DNA from: Flavobacterium foetidum
Lineage (GTDB): Bacteria; Bacteroidota; Bacteroidia; Flavobacteriales; Flavobacteriaceae
Length of the DNA stretch: 64,000 nucleotides
Direction of reading: 5' to 3'
Assembly: GCF_004634245.1 (NCBI RefSeq)
Contig: NZ_SJTF01000013.1
Location: 62,001 to 126,000, forward strand
The number at the start of each line of letters is the position of its first letter. Position 1 is the stretch's first letter. Under the pieces are notes generated by a model that was not told the DNA's origin, did no database searches, and worked only from the letters and a program-made list of their open reading frames with translations. Positions 1-6,852 of the stretch are shown one piece after another. A program made the translations under genes and the position numbers.

Positions 1-67
1 AAAATATCCGGATTTTATGTTAAGGCATAAAATCTCTAAATAATAATTTAAAATCCAGCTATATTCC

Positions 68-1579
68 ATGCCTTTATCGATAATAAATTCGTTTGCCTCA
101 TGGGTTCTTAAACAAAGGATACACCAGATAGAACTTTTTCTAAAATATCCGAATGAAGTTCAGGAAGAATTACTGCACAACTTATTGACAGCTTCAGAGA
201 ACACGGCTATTGGCAGACAATATGAGTTTTCTACCATAAACTCTTACCAGACTTTTGCAGAAAGAGTTCCTATTGCCACTTACGAAGAATTACAGCCCTT
301 AATCGAAAGAACCCGTCAGGGCGAACAGGGCGTCTTTTGGGAAACACCAATAAAATGGTTTGCAAAATCAAGCGGTACTACAAACGCCAAAAGCAAATTT
401 ATTCCGGTGAGCAATGAGGCACTTGAAGATTGCCATTATAAGGGCAGCAAAGACCTACTTTGTTTGTATTTGAATAATAATGAAGATTCTGAACTGTTCC
501 TTGGAAAAAGTCTTCGATTAGGCGGAAGTTCTCAGATTTATGAAAACAACAATACTTTCTTTGGTGATTTGTCGGCAATTTTAATTGAGAACATGCCAAT
601 TTGGGCCGAATTTAGCAGTACTCCTAGCAGCAAGACCTCATTAATGAGCGAATGGGAGAGCAAAATTGCAGCGATTATCAATGAAACTAAAAATGAAAAT
701 GTAACCAGTTTTGCAGGAGTTCCCTCGTGGATGCTGGTATTAATGAATAAGGTTTTAGAAAATACCGGAAAACAGAGCTTACTAGAACTTTGGCCGAATC
801 TTGAAGTTTACTTTCACGGAGGTGTAAGTTTTTCGCCTTATAGAGATCAGTACAAAAAAATCCTTCCGAGCAACGATTTCAAATATTATGAAATTTACAA
901 TGCTTCTGAAGGCTTTTTTGCCATTCAGGACCTTAACAATTCTAGCGATTTACTATTGATGCTCGATTACGGAATTTTCTATGAATTTATCCCAATGGAA
1001 ACTTTTGGCACTCCAAACCAAAAAGTAGTTCGTCTTGCTGATGTTGAATTGGATAAGAATTACGCTATTGTAATTACGACAAATTCAGGATTATGGCGTT
1101 ATTTGATTGGGGACACAATCCGTTTTACCTCTCTAAATCCGTATCGCATAAGAGTTACCGGAAGAACCAAACATCACATTAATGTTTTTGGGGAAGAATT
1201 AATGGTGGAAAACACCGATCAGGCGATTGCAAAAGCTTGTCAGATTACGCAAACAGAGGTCATTGATTATACGGTTGCTCCTATTTTTATGCAAGACAAA
1301 GAAAAAGGCGCTCATGAATGGATGATAGAATTCAAGAAGAAACCTGCCGATGTTGGTCTGTTCCAAAAAGTTTTGGATGAAACACTGCAGACTCTAAATT
1401 CTGATTACGAGGCCAAACGCTACAACAATATGACCTTAAATCCGCTGGTAATTAACGTAGCCAGAGAAAATCTTTTCTACGACTGGCTAAAAGAACGAAA
1501 TAAACTGGGTGGTCAGAATAAGATACCGAGACTTTCGAACCAAAGAGATTATTTGGAGCAACTGAAAGAGATGTGTTAA
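68..1579 (+). CDS. GH3 auxin-responsive promoter family protein (adenylate-forming enzyme-like)
   Basis: A 503-residue protein of the GH3 family, known from plants as acyl-acid amido synthetases of the adenylate-forming superfamily; bacterial members have no established substrate. Visible motifs are a phosphate-binding-like SSGTTNAKSK near residue 103, a YNASEGFFA segment near 275 matching the second ATP-binding region, and a LIGDTIRF segment near 345 followed by GRTKHHINVFGEEL, as in the hinge before the C-terminal lobe. There is no signal peptide, so it should be cytoplasmic. Length is normal for bacterial GH3 proteins. It is followed 32 bp later by a small membrane protein gene. The family call is firm; the substrate is unknown. 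Confidence 0.88.
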   Translation: MPLSIINSFASWVLKQRIHQIELFLKYPNEVQEELLHNLLTASENTAIGRQYEFSTINSYQTFAERVPIATYEELQPLIERTRQGEQGVFWETPIKWFAKSSGTTNAKSKFIPVSNEALEDCHYKGSKDLLCLYLNNNEDSELFLGKSLRLGGSSQIYENNNTFFGDLSAILIENMPIWAEFSSTPSSKTSLMSEWESKIAAIINETKNENVTSFAGVPSWMLVLMNKVLENTGKQSLLELWPNLEVYFHGGVSFSPYRDQYKKILPSNDFKYYEIYNASEGFFAIQDLNNSSDLLLMLDYGIFYEFIPMETFGTPNQKVVRLADVELDKNYAIVITTNSGLWRYLIGDTIRFTSLNPYRIRVTGRTKHHINVFGEELMVENTDQAIAKACQITQTEVIDYTVAPIFMQDKEKGAHEWMIEFKKKPADVGLFQKVLDETLQTLNSDYEAKRYNNMTLNPLVINVARENLFYDWLKERNKLGGQNKIPRLSNQRDYLEQLKEMC

Positions 1580-1611
1580 AACAAAATAAAAATTTTACCA
1601 AATCATACAAA

Positions 1612-1860
1612 ATGAAAAAGAAGTTTAACGAAATGACTAGTGAAGAACTAATCAAAACGCATAAAACATTAAAAACAGTTACTTATTTATTTGGCGTCAT
1701 ACTGTTTGTTTTGTTTGTTCTTAATATTTTTCTTGTTGCTAATAAAGGCTTTAGCGCGTCAAATATTATTCCGATTGCGTTGCTTCCTATTTTTATTTTG
1801 AATATGAATACTTTGAAGGAAATTAAAAAGGAATTGGAGTCTAGAGGACAGCAATCCTAA
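1612..1860 (+). CDS. Small two-helix membrane protein, unknown function
   Basis: An 82-residue protein starting MKKKFNEMTSEEL. I prefer the ATG at 1612 over an in-frame codon at 1573, which would overlap the end of the upstream gene and add an unlikely basic tail. Two hydrophobic segments (about residues 26-42 and 52-66) flank a short loop, and the C-terminus is charged (KEIKKELESRG). It looks like a small inner-membrane protein of a type common in Flavobacterium. I recognise no domain. It probably shares a transcript with the GH3 gene 32 bp upstream, and a hairpin terminator follows at 1945. Confidence 0.7.
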   Translation: MKKKFNEMTSEELIKTHKTLKTVTYLFGVILFVLFVLNIFLVANKGFSASNIIPIALLPIFILNMNTLKEIKKELESRGQQS

Positions 1861-1944
1861 ACTTAGTAAAACATCAGTTCGCTATTGCTCGTGTGTAACT
1901 GGATAGCCTGCTCCGCCTTCTTTTGGCGGGACATGCCCAAATAC

Positions 1945-1987
1945 AAAACCTCAACTCTTATTAAAAAGACTGAGGTTTTCTTTTTTG
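1945..1987 (+). terminator. Intrinsic terminator after the GH3/small membrane protein unit
   Basis: The arms AAAACCTCA (1945-1953) and TGAGGTTTT (1971-1979) pair perfectly, and a C plus a T-run follows (1980-1986). The placement fits termination of the plus-strand unit ending at 1860. Confidence 0.75.
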
Positions 1988-1998
1988 AGTTAAGTATC

Positions 1999-2100
1999 TG
2001 TCATTTCGACGTAAGGAGAAATCACACTAGAAACTCCACAAAGTGAATCGTCAATCTTTGTCGATTATCGAGTGTGATTTCTCCTTACGTCGAAATGACA
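1999..2100. repeat. 30-bp perfect inverted repeat with 42-nt loop (dispersed-repeat-like)
   Basis: Positions 1999-2028 and 2071-2100 are exact reverse complements over 30 bases. The arm begins TGTCATTTCGACGTAAGGAG. It lies between convergent genes (the 82-aa gene and serB). Directly after it, 2108-2143 holds a second, imperfect palindrome with TGTCAAGCTGA opposite CTCAGAGTGACA. From memory, both motifs resemble intergenic repeats common in Flavobacterium genomes. With these repeats and the terminator at 1945, the 289-bp gap is largely explained. No transposase is present. Confidence 0.85.
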
Positions 2101-2149
2101 AAAACGTTGTCAAGCTGACATTTGGGTTTCGCTCAGAGTGACAATTGTA

Positions 2150-3379
2150 TTACATCATATCAATATATCGGTCATGGTATCCTAAAAGATATAAAACACC
2201 GTCAAGGCCTAAACTTGAGATTGAAGTTGATGCGCTTTCTTTTACTTTTGGTTTGGCGTGAAAAGCAATTCCGAGACCCGCCAAGTTTAGCATTGGCAAA
2301 TCGTTTGCTCCGTCACCGACAGCTATAGTTTGGTTGATGTGAATTCCCTCTTTTTCGGCAATTGCTTTGAGATGTTCAGCTTTTTTCTGACCGTCTACGA
2401 TATCGCCAATGTATTTACCGGTTAGTTTTCCGTCTTTAATCTCTAATTGATTGGCGTGAACGTAATCGATTCCTAATTCTTTTTGAAGGTATTCTCCAAA
2501 ATAGGTAAATCCTCCCGAAAGGATTGCAGTTTTATAACCGTAATATTTTAGTGCTTTCATTAAACGATGTGCACCTTGCGTAATTGGAAGTCTTCTAGCC
2601 ACATCCTGCAATACTTCTTCGCTCAAACCTTCAAGCAAAGCCATACGCTTTTTGAAACTTTCGTTGAAGTCGATTTCACCATTCATAGCCGACTCTGTGA
2701 TGGCGCGAACCTGGTCGCCTACTCCGTTTAGTTCTGCAAGTTCATCAATAACCTCGGTTTGAATTAAGGTCGAATCCATATCGAAGCACACCAAACGGCG
2801 GTTTCTTCTATAAATATTATCTTCTTGGAAAGAAATATCTACATTAAGCGTTCTGGAAATTTCCATAAAACTAGCCGTCATGATGATTTTATTTACTATT
2901 TCTCCTGTTACCGATAATTGAATACAAGAGCGCGGATATTCTTCTTTTTCGACTATAGAAGTACGTCCGGTCAATCTAACAATAGAATCAATATTTAGAT
3001 TCTGGTCCGACATTATTTTGGTAACAGCCGCTAATTGAGATGCCGCGAGTTTTTCTCCCAAAATATTGATGATATAGCGTTGTTTTGATTGCGATTTAAC
3101 CCATGTTTCGTAATCTTCTATAGAAATCGGAATAAATTTTACTTTGATTTCTAATTCATAAGCTTTAAACAAAAGATCTTTTAGAACCGGTGCAGATGAA
3201 GATCCAGCGGCAATTTCGAACAAGATTCCTAATGAAAGCGTATCGTGGATATCGGCTTGGCCAATGTCTAAAATATTAGCATCATACGCCGCCAATACTG
3301 CTGTTAACCCTGCCGTAACCCCTATTTTATCGTGTCCAGAAACTTTTAATAAGATTATTTCTTTATCTTCTGCTGCCAT
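2150..3379 (-). CDS. serB: Phosphoserine phosphatase with N-terminal ACT domains
   Basis: A 409-residue SerB, which hydrolyses O-phosphoserine to serine in the last step of serine synthesis. The N-terminal ~180 residues hold ACT-type regulatory sequence (KVSGHDKIGVTAGLTAVL at the start and a second copy near residue 80, IINILGEKLAASQLAAV). The HAD catalytic domain begins with FDMDSTLIQTEVIDELA near residue 199, giving the DxDxT nucleophile motif, followed by SGGFTYFG (motif II) and GDGANDLPML (motif IV). Length agrees with ACT-containing SerB proteins. It is transcribed alone: a terminator at 3460 separates it from the VOC gene upstream. Confidence 0.95.
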   Translation of the reverse strand: MAAEDKEIILLKVSGHDKIGVTAGLTAVLAAYDANILDIGQADIHDTLSLGILFEIAAGSSSAPVLKDLLFKAYELEIKVKFIPISIEDYETWVKSQSKQRYIINILGEKLAASQLAAVTKIMSDQNLNIDSIVRLTGRTSIVEKEEYPRSCIQLSVTGEIVNKIIMTASFMEISRTLNVDISFQEDNIYRRNRRLVCFDMDSTLIQTEVIDELAELNGVGDQVRAITESAMNGEIDFNESFKKRMALLEGLSEEVLQDVARRLPITQGAHRLMKALKYYGYKTAILSGGFTYFGEYLQKELGIDYVHANQLEIKDGKLTGKYIGDIVDGQKKAEHLKAIAEKEGIHINQTIAVGDGANDLPMLNLAGLGIAFHAKPKVKESASTSISSLGLDGVLYLLGYHDRYIDMM

Positions 3380-3459
3380 TTTATCTTCTTGATTTTAAAG
3401 CGACAAAAATCGGCAATCTCTTGTTGATAAAAAAGAATAATCCTTGTTTTTTTGAAAAG

Positions 3460-3485
3460 AAAAAGCACATTTTCATGTGCTTTTT
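3460..3485 (-). terminator. Intrinsic terminator after the PhnB-like gene
   Basis: An 11-bp perfect stem (3460-3470 with 3475-3485) closes a TTTC loop. The stem carries A-runs on its left side, which read as U-runs on the minus strand. It sits 50 bp beyond the stop of the gene ending at 3536 and upstream of serB. Confidence 0.8.
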
Positions 3486-3535
3486 CGAGTAATTTAACAA
3501 TTATGTTCGACTATTAAAATAACATAACTTTTTGA

Positions 3536-3973
3536 TTATTTATTTGGTTCATTTTCGTCAAAATTAACCATCCAGTTTATACCGAATTTATCTTCGAACA
3601 TTCCAAAATAAGCACCCCAGAAAGTTTTATTCATTGGCATTTCTATTTTTCCTCCAGCAGAAAGTCCGTTAAAAATACGATCTGCTTCTTCTGTACTTTC
3701 TGTATTAATAGAAACTGAAAAGTTATTTCCAAAACTTACATCACCATATTTCGGATGGCTGTCGCTACCCATTAAGTTTGTACTTCCAATTGGCAGGCAA
3801 ACATGCATCACTCTGTTTGCGTCTTCCTCAGAAAGCGGTGCGTCTCCTTCTTCTGCTGGCGCGTCTTTAAATTTTCCTATATAAGGAAATTCTCCTCCAA
3901 AAACAGATTTATAAAATAAAAATGCTTCTTCACAAGTTCCGTTAAATAATAAATAGGGATTGATTGATGCCAT
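3536..3973 (-). CDS. VOC family protein, PhnB/glyoxalase-like
   Basis: A 145-residue vicinal-oxygen-chelate fold protein of the PhnB-like subgroup. Typical features are the opening INPYLLFNGTCEEAFLFYKSVFGG, a central RVMHVCLPIGSTNLMGSD and the closing FWGAYFGMFEDKFGINWMVNFDE, all diagnostic of this family. PhnB-like proteins lack an agreed enzymatic role; some bind small hydrophobic or thiol compounds. It has no signal peptide. It is the first of a cluster of small VOC/SRPBCC proteins extending to 5607 on the same strand, suggesting a shared detoxification or small-molecule role, which is inference. Confidence 0.88.
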   Translation of the reverse strand: MASINPYLLFNGTCEEAFLFYKSVFGGEFPYIGKFKDAPAEEGDAPLSEEDANRVMHVCLPIGSTNLMGSDSHPKYGDVSFGNNFSVSINTESTEEADRIFNGLSAGGKIEMPMNKTFWGAYFGMFEDKFGINWMVNFDENEPNK

Positions 3974-4026
3974 GATTGTTTTTATTTGTTGTTAATAGTT
4001 TTTTGTTTGTCGTTATTTTCAAAAAA

Positions 4027-4464
4027 TTAATTTTCTGAGAGTTCTTTTATTACTTCTAATCCTTTCGGAAAAGCTTCTTTAAAATAATCAATATGCTTTT
4101 CGATTACATCGACAGCCACTTCTAGTTCTACTTTGTCGCCATTTTGAGTCAGACGATAAGTTTCCATTGCGCCAACCCATTTCTGAGTTTCTTCATTTGG
4201 CGGTACTTCTTTTAGATCTTTAATTTCGCCCATATGCTTAAAAGCCATGTATTCGTTCGGAATTTTGGTGTCAATAATACTATTCATTCCTTCTCCGGTA
4301 GGTCCTAAAAAATAAATCTTATCGCCTTGGTTCCAATTCGATTTAGCGTAACTTCCTTCGCAGAAAGCGCTAGTCCATTTTCGGTACGTTTCATCGTTCC
4401 ATAAGACATCCCAGATTTTTTCTCTTGATGCCTTGATGCTGATATTAAATTTAAGTGTTTCCAT
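4027..4464 (-). CDS. SRPBCC (START/AHSA1-like) domain protein
   Basis: A 145-residue protein starting METLKFNISIKASREKIWDVLW. This is the classic N-terminal strand and helix of AHSA1-type SRPBCC proteins, which form a deep ligand pocket. Further support comes from YRKWTSAFCEGSYAKSNWNQGDKI and the C-terminal helix VIEKHIDYFKEAFPKGLEVIKEL. I chose the ATG at 4464 rather than the upstream in-frame codon at 4503, because that would lie inside the preceding VOC gene and add a non-family tail. The gap to that gene is only 1 bp, so the two are probably translationally coupled. Ligand unknown. Confidence 0.88.
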   Translation of the reverse strand: METLKFNISIKASREKIWDVLWNDETYRKWTSAFCEGSYAKSNWNQGDKIYFLGPTGEGMNSIIDTKIPNEYMAFKHMGEIKDLKEVPPNEETQKWVGAMETYRLTQNGDKVELEVAVDVIEKHIDYFKEAFPKGLEVIKELSEN

Positions 4465-4465
4465 A

Positions 4466-4876
4466 TCAATTTGGTAATTTGTTAAAATCCATGTACAAAA
4501 CATTCCATCGATGACCGTCTAAATCGGCAAAACCGCAGCCATACATCCAGCCTTGGCTCTCGGCAGGAGGTGCAAAAACGTTTCCTCCTGCATCGGCAAC
4601 TTTTTGCGCCAATTCGTCTACTTCTTCCCTGCTTTCGGCATCAATCGAGATCAGGATTTCTGAACTCGATTTTGTATCGGTAAGTTCGTTCTGAGAAAAA
4701 CTAGAAAACAACATTTCTTCAAAAAGCATTACCACAAAATTGCTTTCGCCTACAACCATGCAGGTAGAACTTGGAGTATCATGCTGTTCGTTAAATGAAA
4801 ATCCTATTTTCCAAAAAAAATCTTTCGCTTTTGCGACATCCTTTACAGGAAGATTCAACCATATTTGCTTTGTCAT
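4466..4876 (-). CDS. VOC family protein (glyoxalase/extradiol fold)
   Basis: A 136-residue single-module VOC protein. It starts MTKQIWLNLPVKDVAKAKDFFWKIGF, has a central FVVMLFEEMLFSSF and ends WMYGCGFADLDGHRWNVLYMD, which carries the usual DxDGH-W-V motif. Many paralogs in Bacteroidota are called 'glyoxalase/bleomycin resistance' but have no tested substrate. It is similar in layout to the VOC protein at 5200-5607 (same LFEE/LVEE and YGWMY-type motifs), so the two may be duplicates. It is coupled to the SRPBCC gene 1 bp downstream. Confidence 0.88.
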   Translation of the reverse strand: MTKQIWLNLPVKDVAKAKDFFWKIGFSFNEQHDTPSSTCMVVGESNFVVMLFEEMLFSSFSQNELTDTKSSSEILISIDAESREEVDELAQKVADAGGNVFAPPAESQGWMYGCGFADLDGHRWNVLYMDFNKLPN

Positions 4877-5000
4877 CGTTTTTTGTTTTTTGTTGGGTTA
4901 GATAATTATTTTTCTTCTTTTTTTAAACCATATAAGTGCTATAAGTTACCCCTTTGGGTGAAATTATTTTTTTAATTCTATTAAATCAGCTTAGATATAA

Positions 5001-5040
5001 ATCTGTCTAAATCTGCTTTAATCTGTTTGAATCTGCGAGA
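5001..5040. repeat. 10-bp-period direct repeat (four units)
   Basis: Four consecutive 10-base units (5001-5010, 5011-5020, 5021-5030, 5031-5040) each begin ATCTG and differ only in their last five bases. A fainter related unit precedes them. The period is close to one DNA helical turn. From memory, degenerate strings of 'AAATCTG' units are scattered in Flavobacterium intergenic DNA. This stretch is part of the 323-bp gap between two VOC genes; 4877-4990 in the same gap shows nothing I can interpret. Confidence 0.7.
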
Positions 5041-5073
5041 AAAATTTATTAGTAAAAGGATTTCTCGCAGATT
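5030..5073 (-). terminator. 13-bp-stem hairpin at the end of the VOC/SRPBCC-remnant unit
   Basis: AATCTGCGAGAAA (5030-5042) pairs exactly with TTTCTCGCAGATT (5061-5073) around an 18-nt loop. It follows the stop of the short reading frame at 5075, so it could end minus-strand transcription, but a clean U-run is lacking. Its left arm is the last unit of the 10-bp repeat. Confidence 0.5.
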
Positions 5074-5074
5074 T

Positions 5075-5197
5075 TTAGCAAAACAAACTAGATTTTAATT
5101 CTTGAATGAAGCTATTTTGTTCTATCTCGCCCAACGGATTCCAGAATTCCCAAGCTTTTTCTTTCGGGACATTGATCAATATTTCTGCCACAATCAT
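5075..5197 (-). pseudogene. Truncated SRPBCC (AHSA1-like) N-terminus, 40 codons
   Basis: A short frame begins ATG at 5197, just 2 bp after the TAA of the VOC gene at 5200, and encodes MIVAEILINVPKEKAWEFWN plus 20 more residues before TAA at 5077-5075. The first 20 residues match the opening strand and helix of SRPBCC proteins such as the one at 4027-4464. The rest of the roughly 140-residue domain is missing, and the frame ends in the hairpin and repeat DNA. I read it as a gene remnant cut off by the repeat. It could instead be a genuine short peptide, which is less likely. Confidence 0.45.
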
Positions 5198-5199
5198 TA

Positions 5200-5607
5200 T
5201 TACATTTCGGGAATCTGGCTTTCATCCATAAAAAATACTTCCCAGTGATGTCCGTCTATATCCAGAAAAGTCTTTTGGTACATCCATCCATAATCATTTG
5301 CCTGATCATAATCTGTTCCTCCAGCTTTAATAGCCTTTTCCAGCATTTCATCTACTTGCTCTCGACTGTCTACAGAGATAGCCATAAGAGCTTCACTACT
5401 TTTAGTAGCATCACAAATTTGCTTTTTGGTAAAGGTTTGATAAAACTCTTCTACCAAAAGCATCACGAATATATTTTCGTCAATAACCAGACAAGCGCCT
5501 TTTTCGTTTGTGAACTTAGGATCGGTCGAAAAACCAAGTTTGTTATAAAAAGACACTGCCTTATCTAAATCTTTCACAGCAAGATTTAAGAAGATTTTTG
5601 TTTTCAT
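5200..5607 (-). CDS. VOC family protein (glyoxalase/extradiol fold)
   Basis: A 135-residue VOC protein beginning MKTKIFLNLAVKDLDKAVSFYNKLGF and ending GWMYQKTFLDIDGHHWEVFFMD, with the family's DxDGHxWEV metal-site motif near residues 117-125. It is a likely paralog of the protein at 4466-4876. It is divergent from the AraC/GlxA-type regulator at 5749 across a 141-bp gap, a layout often seen when the regulator controls the neighbour; that link is inference. A TAAATTTG -7 element lies at 5642-5635. Confidence 0.88.
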   Translation of the reverse strand: MKTKIFLNLAVKDLDKAVSFYNKLGFSTDPKFTNEKGACLVIDENIFVMLLVEEFYQTFTKKQICDATKSSEALMAISVDSREQVDEMLEKAIKAGGTDYDQANDYGWMYQKTFLDIDGHHWEVFFMDESQIPEM

Positions 5608-5634
5608 CTTTATAAAATTACGAATTAATTAAAA

Positions 5635-5642
5635 CAAATTTA
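5635..5642 (-). promoter_or_regulatory. Bacteroidota -7 promoter element for the VOC gene
   Basis: The minus strand reads TAAATTTG, matching TAnnTTTG, 28 bp upstream of the VOC start at 5607. The nearest TTG candidate for -33 (5668-5670) has a slightly long 25-bp spacing. Confidence 0.45.
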
Positions 5643-5707
5643 ATTTTTTAAGATTAGTTTAAAATGTCAATAAAAGTCATTTTTAGGGTCATTTAAGACA
5701 AATTAAT

Positions 5708-5715
5708 TATTTTTG
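5708..5715 (+). promoter_or_regulatory. Bacteroidota -7 promoter element for the AraC regulator
   Basis: TATTTTTG matches TAnnTTTG exactly and ends 33 bp before the ATG at 5749. I see no clear -33 TTG at the usual distance, so the site is tentative. Confidence 0.45.
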
Positions 5716-5748
5716 TAAAGAAGTTAATTTTCAAAAAAACAAAAAATC

Positions 5749-6711
5749 ATGAGTAGAAAGGTAGGCTTAATAGTTCCGCACGATTATAAATTGCTGAGTA
5801 TTGCAGCAATTTTAGAAGTTTTTGAAACCGCAAACAAACTGAGCAGAGAATCACATAAACCTTTTGACATCATGCTTTTTCAATCGGCAGAGCAAATCGA
5901 TGAAAAAGATTTTTTTGGACATAAAATCAATCCTATAGAGAATTCTATGGTTTTAGACCTCATCTTAATTCCAGCTTTTACGACGGATAATATGAACGAA
6001 ATGATTGCCAAAAACCGCAAATTTATTCCGTGGCTGCAAAAACAGCACAAAGCCGGAGCAGAGCTGGCAAGTTTTTGCACAGGAGCGTTTTTGTTTGCCG
6101 CATCGGGATTATTAAACGAAAAACTCGCCACGACGCACGTAGATGCGTGTAGTGCGTTTACAAAAGCTTTTCCGATGGTAAAACTAAAACCTGAAGAAAC
6201 GCTTACAGCAGACGGAAGTTTGTACACCAGCGGCGGGTCGACTTCTACATTTCATTTACTAATTCTTTTGGTACAGAAATTCTGCGGAAACGAAATTGCT
6301 GTTCAGATTGCCAAAATATTCTCAATCGACCTAAATCGGTACAAACAGAGTTATTTCAGTACTTTCAGACCAAATCATCTACATAATGATGCCTTGGTTG
6401 CGCAATTGCAGCAAAAAATAGAAAGCCAGTATCACAGCATCGAAAAGTTGGAAGAAATTACAAAAGACATTCCGACCAGCTCCAGAAACATGACACGTCG
6501 TTTTAAGCAAGTAACCGGAATTCCGCCCATTGAATATCTACAGAATATAAGAGTTGAAAGTTCAAAGAGATATTTGGAACAAACCCAGCTTTCTATTTCA
6601 GAAATCATCGAAAAAACGGGTTACACCGACCCAAAAGCTTTCCGAAAAGTATTTTATAAGATGGTCGGTATGAAACCAATTGAATATCGAGAGAAATTTA
6701 GAGTACAGTAA
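5749..6711 (+). CDS. GlxA-type AraC family transcriptional regulator (DJ-1/PfpI + HTH)
   Basis: A 320-residue regulator. Residues 1-180 form a DJ-1/PfpI-like (GATase1-like) domain with the nucleophile-elbow-like segment ELASFCTGAFLFAASGLL and the following ATTHVDACSAF. Residues 215-320 form the AraC DNA-binding domain with two helix-turn-helix units (SSRNMTRRFKQVTGIPPIEYL and ISEIIEKTGYTDPKAFRKVF). The family's DJ-1 domains usually sense a small molecule and are not proteases. It is divergent from the VOC/SRPBCC cluster and is the natural candidate to control it, although no operator was proven. A repeat element follows the stop. Confidence 0.93.
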   Translation: MSRKVGLIVPHDYKLLSIAAILEVFETANKLSRESHKPFDIMLFQSAEQIDEKDFFGHKINPIENSMVLDLILIPAFTTDNMNEMIAKNRKFIPWLQKQHKAGAELASFCTGAFLFAASGLLNEKLATTHVDACSAFTKAFPMVKLKPEETLTADGSLYTSGGSTSTFHLLILLVQKFCGNEIAVQIAKIFSIDLNRYKQSYFSTFRPNHLHNDALVAQLQQKIESQYHSIEKLEEITKDIPTSSRNMTRRFKQVTGIPPIEYLQNIRVESSKRYLEQTQLSISEIIEKTGYTDPKAFRKVFYKMVGMKPIEYREKFRVQ

Positions 6712-6717
6712 TTTTCA

Positions 6718-6848
6718 GGAGCAGCTGGATTCGTTTTCAAAAGAACCTTTGATCCTGCTCTCCACTATATCTTTTGTTGTGAACACCACAACAAAAGGAT
6801 GCCGTTTCGATCAGGGCTAGCTAGAAAGTTTCATTTTCAAAAGAACCC
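6718..6848. repeat. Composite intergenic element: 18-bp direct repeats flanking a hairpin core
   Basis: The direct repeats TTCGTTTTCAAAAGAACC (6730-6747) and TTCATTTTCAAAAGAACC (6830-6847) differ at one base and are exactly 100 bp apart. Between them lies an 11-bp perfect hairpin (6771-6781 with 6787-6797, loop AACAC). Read on the minus strand, the core contains AGCCCTGATCGAAACGGCAT, then CCTTTTGTTGTG and later GGAGAGCAGGA. I remember similar 'AGCCCTGAT...GGCATCCTTTTGT' intergenic elements from many Flavobacterium genomes. It fills the gap between convergent genes and may also terminate both. No coding capacity is visible. Confidence 0.7.
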
Positions 6849-6852
6849 AAAA

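Noticed and set aside
2122..2328. Plus-strand open frame in the 3' end of serB
   Set aside because: It is antisense to a clear SerB catalytic domain and its translation has no coherent domain or signal.
5001..5073. CRISPR array
   Set aside because: The 10-bp units have no spacers and no cas genes occur in the window.
5245..5568. 107-codon plus-strand frame opposite the VOC gene
   Set aside because: It lies fully inside a well-supported VOC gene on the other strand; the predicted protein is low-information Ser/Ile-rich sequence.
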